Under the pieces are notes generated by a model. It saw only the letters and a program-made list of their open reading frames with translations. It was not told where the DNA came from and did no database searches. The position numbers and the translations under genes are program-made. Positions 6,820 to 10,111 of a stretch of 10,111 nt of DNA are shown here, in pieces. Position 1 is the stretch's first letter. Every line of letters begins with the position of its first letter. Origin of the DNA: Candidatus Phaeomarinibacter sp. (lineage in GTDB: Bacteria; Pseudomonadota; Alphaproteobacteria; CGMCC-115125); the NCBI GenBank assembly GCA_028279995.1, contig JANQMQ010000369.1, forward strand, positions 1-10,111, written 5' to 3'.

Positions 6820-8438
6820 CGATGACGCAAGCCCAGATGGAGGCCATTCAAAGGGCCGAACGCGGCCTGACGGCTGAACAACGCGCAGCCATTGAGCGCG
6901 CAGAAGGGCAGCAGGTCGATGCTGTGACGGGGGAGCCCATGGCGGCGCGCCCACCCCGTGCCGATGAGCCGATGGGAGCCGTTACGCCGCAGACCAACAC
7001 AAACCTAGCTGAGCAAGTGGGCTCAGGAGTCAATGAAGGTCTGGCAGCGGGTTTTGGGCTGCCCGTGGATGCTGCGACGGCGCTGATCAACGGCCTGACC
7101 AATCGCGGGCAAGACTTGCAGATGGGGTTTAACCCCGAAACAGGCGAGGTGTCTGTTGCCGAGCGAGATGCGTCAGGTCCGACAATCTCAAACCCCGTTG
7201 GGGGGTCTGCGCAGCTTCGTGAGGTGCTGGACCCACTGATTTCGGACGTGGATCCCCAAACAGCGGCCCAAAGGTATGGCCGGGCATTTGGGCAGGATGT
7301 CGGCGCATCGGCAGTACCCCTTGCTGGCGCAATGTCTCGCGCGGCTAGGCCCATGTCCGTTCTCGGGCTGGAAATGGCCTCTTCGGTGGGAGCAAGTGGT
7401 GCTCAGCAGGCCGTGGAGGACGCTGGCGGTGGGGCGGTGCCGCAGGTTGTTGCCGCACTTCTTGGGGGCGGGGCACCCATTGCGCTCGCTCGGCAGTCTC
7501 GCCCGGCCCCGACTGCACCGTCGATTGACGATGTGCGCGCCCGTCAGGAGGCCGCATATGCGACTGTGGATGCGTCGGACGCGCGTATGCCGCAAGAGGC
7601 CCGGGACGAACTATTGGCCGCAATACGATCGCGAACACAAGCCGATGACCTTGACGTTGTTCTGCACCCTCGCGCCAATCGGATGCTGGAGCGATCTGAG
7701 ACCTTGCCTGAGCAACCAACGATAAGTGACGTTGAGCGGTTGCGGCGCGCAGTCGGGCGCGATGTTGCGGGCGCACCAGACCCGAGCGAGGCGCGCATCG
7801 GTATGGGTATGCGGGACGAGATAGACGATTTTATGCGACGTGTCGGGCAGGGCGACTCTGCTGAAGGCACCCCGGGCTCAGTTGTTGATAGTCTTGTTGA
7901 GGGCCGCGCAGCGACACGCCAAGTCCATGCTTACGACGACATCTTTGGCGATACCGGAGCAACAACCAGGGCAACCCGCCGGGCGGCCACCAGCGGGACG
8001 GGTGGAAACGAAATCAACGCTGTTCGGCAGAATATTCGGGCGATCTTGGACAATCCACGGCGCAGGCGCGGTTTCACTGGCCCCGAACTAGAGGCGATGG
8101 AAGATATTGTGTTTGGAACGCCCAGTATTAATGCCGCTCGATTGCTGGGTAGGCTGTCGCCCACATCAGGCATGGGGCCACTTGCGACACACTTTACCGC
8201 CCAAGGTGCTGGCGCCGCACTCGGCGGGCTTTCGGGCTTTGCGCTTGGCTCTGCACCTGGGGTTATAGGAATGGGCGCGCGATCTCTAGGTGAAGGCATG
8301 CAGCATCGTCAGGTGGACCGGTTAGGGGATTTCATCCTCAACGGCGGGCCAGTTGGGGGCAGAGGCATGACCGATTCAGAAATGCGAGCGTTTATCGCCT
8401 CTTTGATTGGCGTCGGCGCGCAGCCCTACGATCAGTAA
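6816..8438 (+). CDS. Putative large ejection / internal virion protein
   Basis: This 540-residue Ala/Arg/Gly-rich protein is the third in a row after the nozzle, the place of P22 gp16-like ejection proteins. The N-terminus carries a small internal duplication (AIQRAERG at 10-17 and AIERAEG at 25-31). Glycine-rich hydrophobic stretches lie at 208-225 (VPQVVAALLGGGAPIALA) and 466-488 (beginning GAALGGLSGFALGSAPG). They resemble membrane-inserting segments of pore-forming ejection proteins rather than ordinary transmembrane anchors. The middle (about 235-440) is charged and helical, with ISDVERLRRAVGRDVAG and, further on, RQNIRAILDNPRRRRGF. ATG 6816 overlaps the preceding stop as ATGA and is preferred to an in-frame ATG at 6777, which lies well inside the lysozyme gene. 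I know relatives only as hypothetical phage proteins; the DNA-transfer role is inferred from context. Confidence 0.68.
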   Translation: MTMTQAQMEAIQRAERGLTAEQRAAIERAEGQQVDAVTGEPMAARPPRADEPMGAVTPQTNTNLAEQVGSGVNEGLAAGFGLPVDAATALINGLTNRGQDLQMGFNPETGEVSVAERDASGPTISNPVGGSAQLREVLDPLISDVDPQTAAQRYGRAFGQDVGASAVPLAGAMSRAARPMSVLGLEMASSVGASGAQQAVEDAGGGAVPQVVAALLGGGAPIALARQSRPAPTAPSIDDVRARQEAAYATVDASDARMPQEARDELLAAIRSRTQADDLDVVLHPRANRMLERSETLPEQPTISDVERLRRAVGRDVAGAPDPSEARIGMGMRDEIDDFMRRVGQGDSAEGTPGSVVDSLVEGRAATRQVHAYDDIFGDTGATTRATRRAATSGTGGNEINAVRQNIRAILDNPRRRRGFTGPELEAMEDIVFGTPSINAARLLGRLSPTSGMGPLATHFTAQGAGAALGGLSGFALGSAPGVIGMGARSLGEGMQHRQVDRLGDFILNGGPVGGRGMTDSEMRAFIASLIGVGAQPYDQ

Positions 8439-8604
8439 CAGCTCGAAAAACACCATACGGACCCACCAACGCCAAGGGAATGGCAAGAAGCGGGTTTGGA
8501 TTGGGGATTACAAGCGCCAAGACGATACACGCCAAACAAATGGCGACAAACGTGAGTTCGGTAGCGGCTCGCATCATATCAGCCCCCAAATTCGTCCGGT
8601 TCAT
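8392..8604 (-). CDS. Possible antisense small membrane protein, holin-like
   Basis: This open frame on the minus strand covers most of the gap between the ejection gene and the fibre gene, where no plus-strand frame is convincing. From the ATG at 8604 it gives 70 residues. Two hydrophobic stretches, ELTFVAICLACIVLALVIP (16-34) and LLAIPLALVGPYGVFRAV (39-56), are separated by the turn NPNP and followed by the basic tail TDRRAARRRQSKRR. Two helices plus a charged tail is the layout of class II holins, which permeabilize the inner membrane for lysis. Internal ATGs at 8577 and 8574 follow a G-run and may be the true start; GTG 8661 would lengthen it. Its last 47 bases overlap the 3' end of the ejection gene. 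No minus-strand promoter is evident, and about half its codons end in G or C. It may instead be a chance frame. Confidence 0.42.
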   Translation of the reverse strand: MNRTNLGADMMRAATELTFVAICLACIVLALVIPNPNPLLAIPLALVGPYGVFRAVTDRRAARRRQSKRR

Positions 8605-8682
8605 AACCCATTGGCCCAAAATGGCCCCGTTAGCCCCAACTAGCAAGGGCTGAAATCCCACACTTACCGCAAGGAGACCGCC
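8439..8682. other. Gap between ejection and fibre genes; weak hairpin near its right end
   Basis: This 244-base stretch breaks the otherwise overlapping gene chain. On the plus strand it holds no gene I can support. A weak hairpin, TTAGCCC (8630-8636) with GGGCTGA (8647-8653), has a ten-base loop and one wobble pair but no T-run, so it is a poor terminator candidate. A good ribosome site, AAGGAG at 8671-8676, serves the fibre gene. I see no convincing sigma-70 promoter. Most of the gap is taken up by the antisense membrane-protein frame. Confidence 0.5.
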
Positions 8683-9618
8683 ATGCCTCGTGACGGTTCG
8701 GGCAGCTATTCTTTGCCCAATGGCTCTCTGGCAACAACTGGACTGACGGCCACTGCATCGCAGCACAATACGCCGATCCAAGACCTGGAAGCCGAAAACA
8801 ACGTTGACCGACCCATTGTTGCGGGTGGCACGGGTGCCAGCACAGCAAGTGGTGCGAGAACCAATCTGGGTTTGGCCATCGGGTCGGATGTGCAGGCGTA
8901 TAACGCCAATCTGGCGTCCCTGTCTGGTCTAACGCTGGCGGCGGATCGAGGCCTTTACTCGACAGCCGCGAACACTCTGGCCCTGTTCACCCTGACCTCT
9001 GCGGGCCGTGCTCTTTTGGATGACGCCAGCGCCTCAGCGCAGAGAACGACACTGGGTCTGGGCACAGCGGCAACGCTCAATGTCGGCACCGGCAACAACA
9101 ACGTGGTTCAGCTGGACGGCTCGGGGAACCTGCCAGCCGTGCCCGGAGGCAATCTGACAGGCGTTGCGAAACCCCTCGATTTTGAGGACGAGCAGGCCAC
9201 CACAAGTGGGTTTGCATGGTCATTCACCAGCCTTCCGGCCGGTCTGACAGAAATCGAGGTTTACCTTCTCGGCGTCAGCCTCACGGACACCACAGACTTG
9301 CTCATTCAGCTTGGGGATAGCGGTGGAATTGAAGAGTCCGGATATGACGCCTACGCCAGCGTTTCCGGGGCGTCAGCCACGGCAAGCAACGGCTTCATCC
9401 TCAACCGGGCAGCCGCCGGGGATGCGCATCGGGGCATATACACCCTTCGAATGATCGGCTCCAACAAGTGGATTGGCTCCTGGTCTGGTGTGTTGCCGGG
9501 CCTGTCTGCTGCGGGGGGCGAAAAGACCCTTTCCGGCGAACTCACGCAATTGCGGCTGACCCGTGATGGCGGATCGGCAACCGGTGACGCCGGATCAATC
9601 GCCATTGGCTATCGGTAA
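8683..9618 (+). CDS. Tail fibre protein
   Basis: This 311-residue protein is a probable tail fibre for host recognition. It opens with MPRDGSGSYSLPNGS, a start I recall from many phage fibre proteins that attach to the tail. Fibre-type repeats follow, including AGGTGASTASGARTNLGL (47-64) and, from residue 124, LGLGTAATLNVGTGNNN and VVQLDGSGNLPAVPGG. Such Gly/Thr/Asn repeats typically form slender trimeric shafts. From about residue 170 the composition changes to a compact beta-rich C-terminal domain (with KWIGSWSGVLPGL and an ending AGSIAIGYR), likely the receptor-binding tip. There is no membrane helix or catalytic motif. ATG 8683 has an excellent AAGGAG seven bases upstream. The gene is set apart from the ejection genes by a gap and is followed nine bases later by the tailspike, so both adhesion genes are probably co-expressed. 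The receptor is unknown. Confidence 0.8.
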   Translation: MPRDGSGSYSLPNGSLATTGLTATASQHNTPIQDLEAENNVDRPIVAGGTGASTASGARTNLGLAIGSDVQAYNANLASLSGLTLAADRGLYSTAANTLALFTLTSAGRALLDDASASAQRTTLGLGTAATLNVGTGNNNVVQLDGSGNLPAVPGGNLTGVAKPLDFEDEQATTSGFAWSFTSLPAGLTEIEVYLLGVSLTDTTDLLIQLGDSGGIEESGYDAYASVSGASATASNGFILNRAAAGDAHRGIYTLRMIGSNKWIGSWSGVLPGLSAAGGEKTLSGELTQLRLTRDGGSATGDAGSIAIGYR

Positions 9619-9627
9619 GAGGTAAAT

Positions 9628-10111
9628 ATGGGCATTCCTTATTCCGGTGCGGATCAGATTTTCCGCGATTTCGAGGGCTCTGCCGCTCATCGGCCAGACA
9701 AGACCCAAATTCGCGCGTGGGGCCAATACCTGGAGTCCGCGCATCGGCACCGCTTTAATACGGTTTCCGCGCTTACTGCCGACAGCGCCCTCACCCTGAC
9801 AACCGACCAAGCGGGAACCGTTGCCGCTGGAGATTTGGTTGCGGCTGGGGATATGACTTACGAGGTAGCCCTGGGGACGGCAACCGATCACCATGTGACC
9901 ACAGCGGGTGGTGTCAAACTATACGAGGCAGGCACAAAGTACACGACCCGCGCACGTCTGGCCGAGTTTATCGCGCGTGGGAATACGCCCGAAGACGGAG
10001 TGACCTATACAGCAGGCAGGCTCTCCTTTGAGGGCTCAACAGGTGCTACGGATATCTCCGATATGGGGGGACTCATTCCTCAGGATATCGAGATTGAACC
10101 TGACCACTTCG
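9628..10111 (+). CDS. Tailspike-like protein, N-terminal part (runs off the window)
   Basis: About 161 residues are visible and the frame is open at the right edge. The start MGIPYSGADQIFRDFEG, then TQIRAWGQYLE, looks like a virion-attachment helix region. An Ala/Thr-rich beta segment (about 47-95) follows. Then comes YTTRARLAEFIARG, EDGVTYTAGRLSFEG, and a stretch ending IEPDHF. I recall this pattern just ahead of pectate-lyase-type parallel beta-helix domains in phage tailspikes, where the next residues usually begin the beta-helix. Tailspikes commonly bind and often cleave surface polysaccharide; whether this one is an enzyme cannot be judged, since the catalytic part lies outside the window. 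ATG 9628 has an AGAGG-type ribosome site just upstream, overlapping the end of the fibre gene. Confidence 0.68.
   Translation, partial: MGIPYSGADQIFRDFEGSAAHRPDKTQIRAWGQYLESAHRHRFNTVSALTADSALTLTTDQAGTVAAGDLVAAGDMTYEVALGTATDHHVTTAGGVKLYEAGTKYTTRARLAEFIARGNTPEDGVTYTAGRLSFEGSTGATDISDMGGLIPQDIEIEPDHF

Noticed and set aside
6241..6954. Long minus-strand frame of 237 codons antisense to the lysozyme-bearing ejection gene
   Set aside because: Its translation is rich in Arg, Pro, Cys and Ser with no recognisable motif, as expected from the complement of a GC-rich gene; the plus-strand gene with its lysozyme motif explains the region.
8407..8643. Plus-strand frame of 78 codons across the gap before the fibre gene
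   Set aside because: It is polar and low in hydrophobic residues, has no ribosome site, and begins inside the ejection gene; the minus-strand frame is the better candidate here.
8630..8653. Hairpin TTAGCCC/GGGCTGA as a terminator
   Set aside because: The stem is short with a ten-base loop and no T-run follows on either strand, so it is mentioned only as a weak hairpin.
1..10111. CRISPR array, tRNA gene, insertion sequence, integrase or attachment site
   Set aside because: Reading both strands I saw no regularly spaced repeats, no tRNA cloverleaf, no transposase or recombinase motifs and no terminal inverted repeats.

Overview
The window is a piece of a tailed-phage genome or prophage: the head-completion, short-tail, DNA-ejection and host-recognition genes of a podovirus-like phage. 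Nothing in it is clearly a cellular gene. Ten genes on the plus strand are tightly packed. They follow the order known from P22-type and related podoviruses: coat protein, decoration protein, adaptor, tail nozzle, ejection proteins, fibre and spike. No tape-measure, tail-tube, sheath or baseplate gene is seen, which argues against a siphovirus or myovirus. The GC-rich composition and the resemblance of several proteins to phage genes I remember from Rhodobacteraceae and Rhizobiales suggest an alphaproteobacterial, perhaps marine roseobacter-like, host. That host call is inference. No integrase, att site or bacterial flank is present, so free phage and prophage cannot be told apart.

Layout. 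Positions 1-433 hold the C-terminal end of the major capsid protein, cut by the window edge. Positions 446-934 encode a probable capsid decoration protein, followed by a terminator-like hairpin at 941-970. Positions 996-1670 encode a 224-residue protein with helix-hairpin-helix-like, coiled-coil and LEM/HeH-like segments. Positions 1674-2369 encode a head-tail adaptor. Positions 2366-3955 encode a nozzle/DNA-stabilization protein related to P22 gp10. Positions 3952-4413 encode a GNAT-type acetyltransferase. Three probable internal virion (ejection) proteins follow at 4382-5188, 5188-6819 (with a lysozyme domain) and 6816-8438. A 244-bp gap then separates these from a tail fibre (8683-9618) and the start of a tailspike (9628 to beyond the window end).

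From 2366 to 8438 every gene overlaps its neighbour by 1 to 32 bases, which suggests one translationally coupled unit. The gap at 8439-8682 has no convincing plus-strand gene. On the minus strand it carries an open frame for a small two-helix membrane protein with a very basic tail. This holin-like antisense gene is the least expected thing in the window.

Together the genes would complete the capsid, attach the tail to the portal, seal and release the DNA, breach the peptidoglycan and bind the host surface. I do not see an undescribed defence or mobile system here; the points of interest are details within a fairly standard structural cassette.
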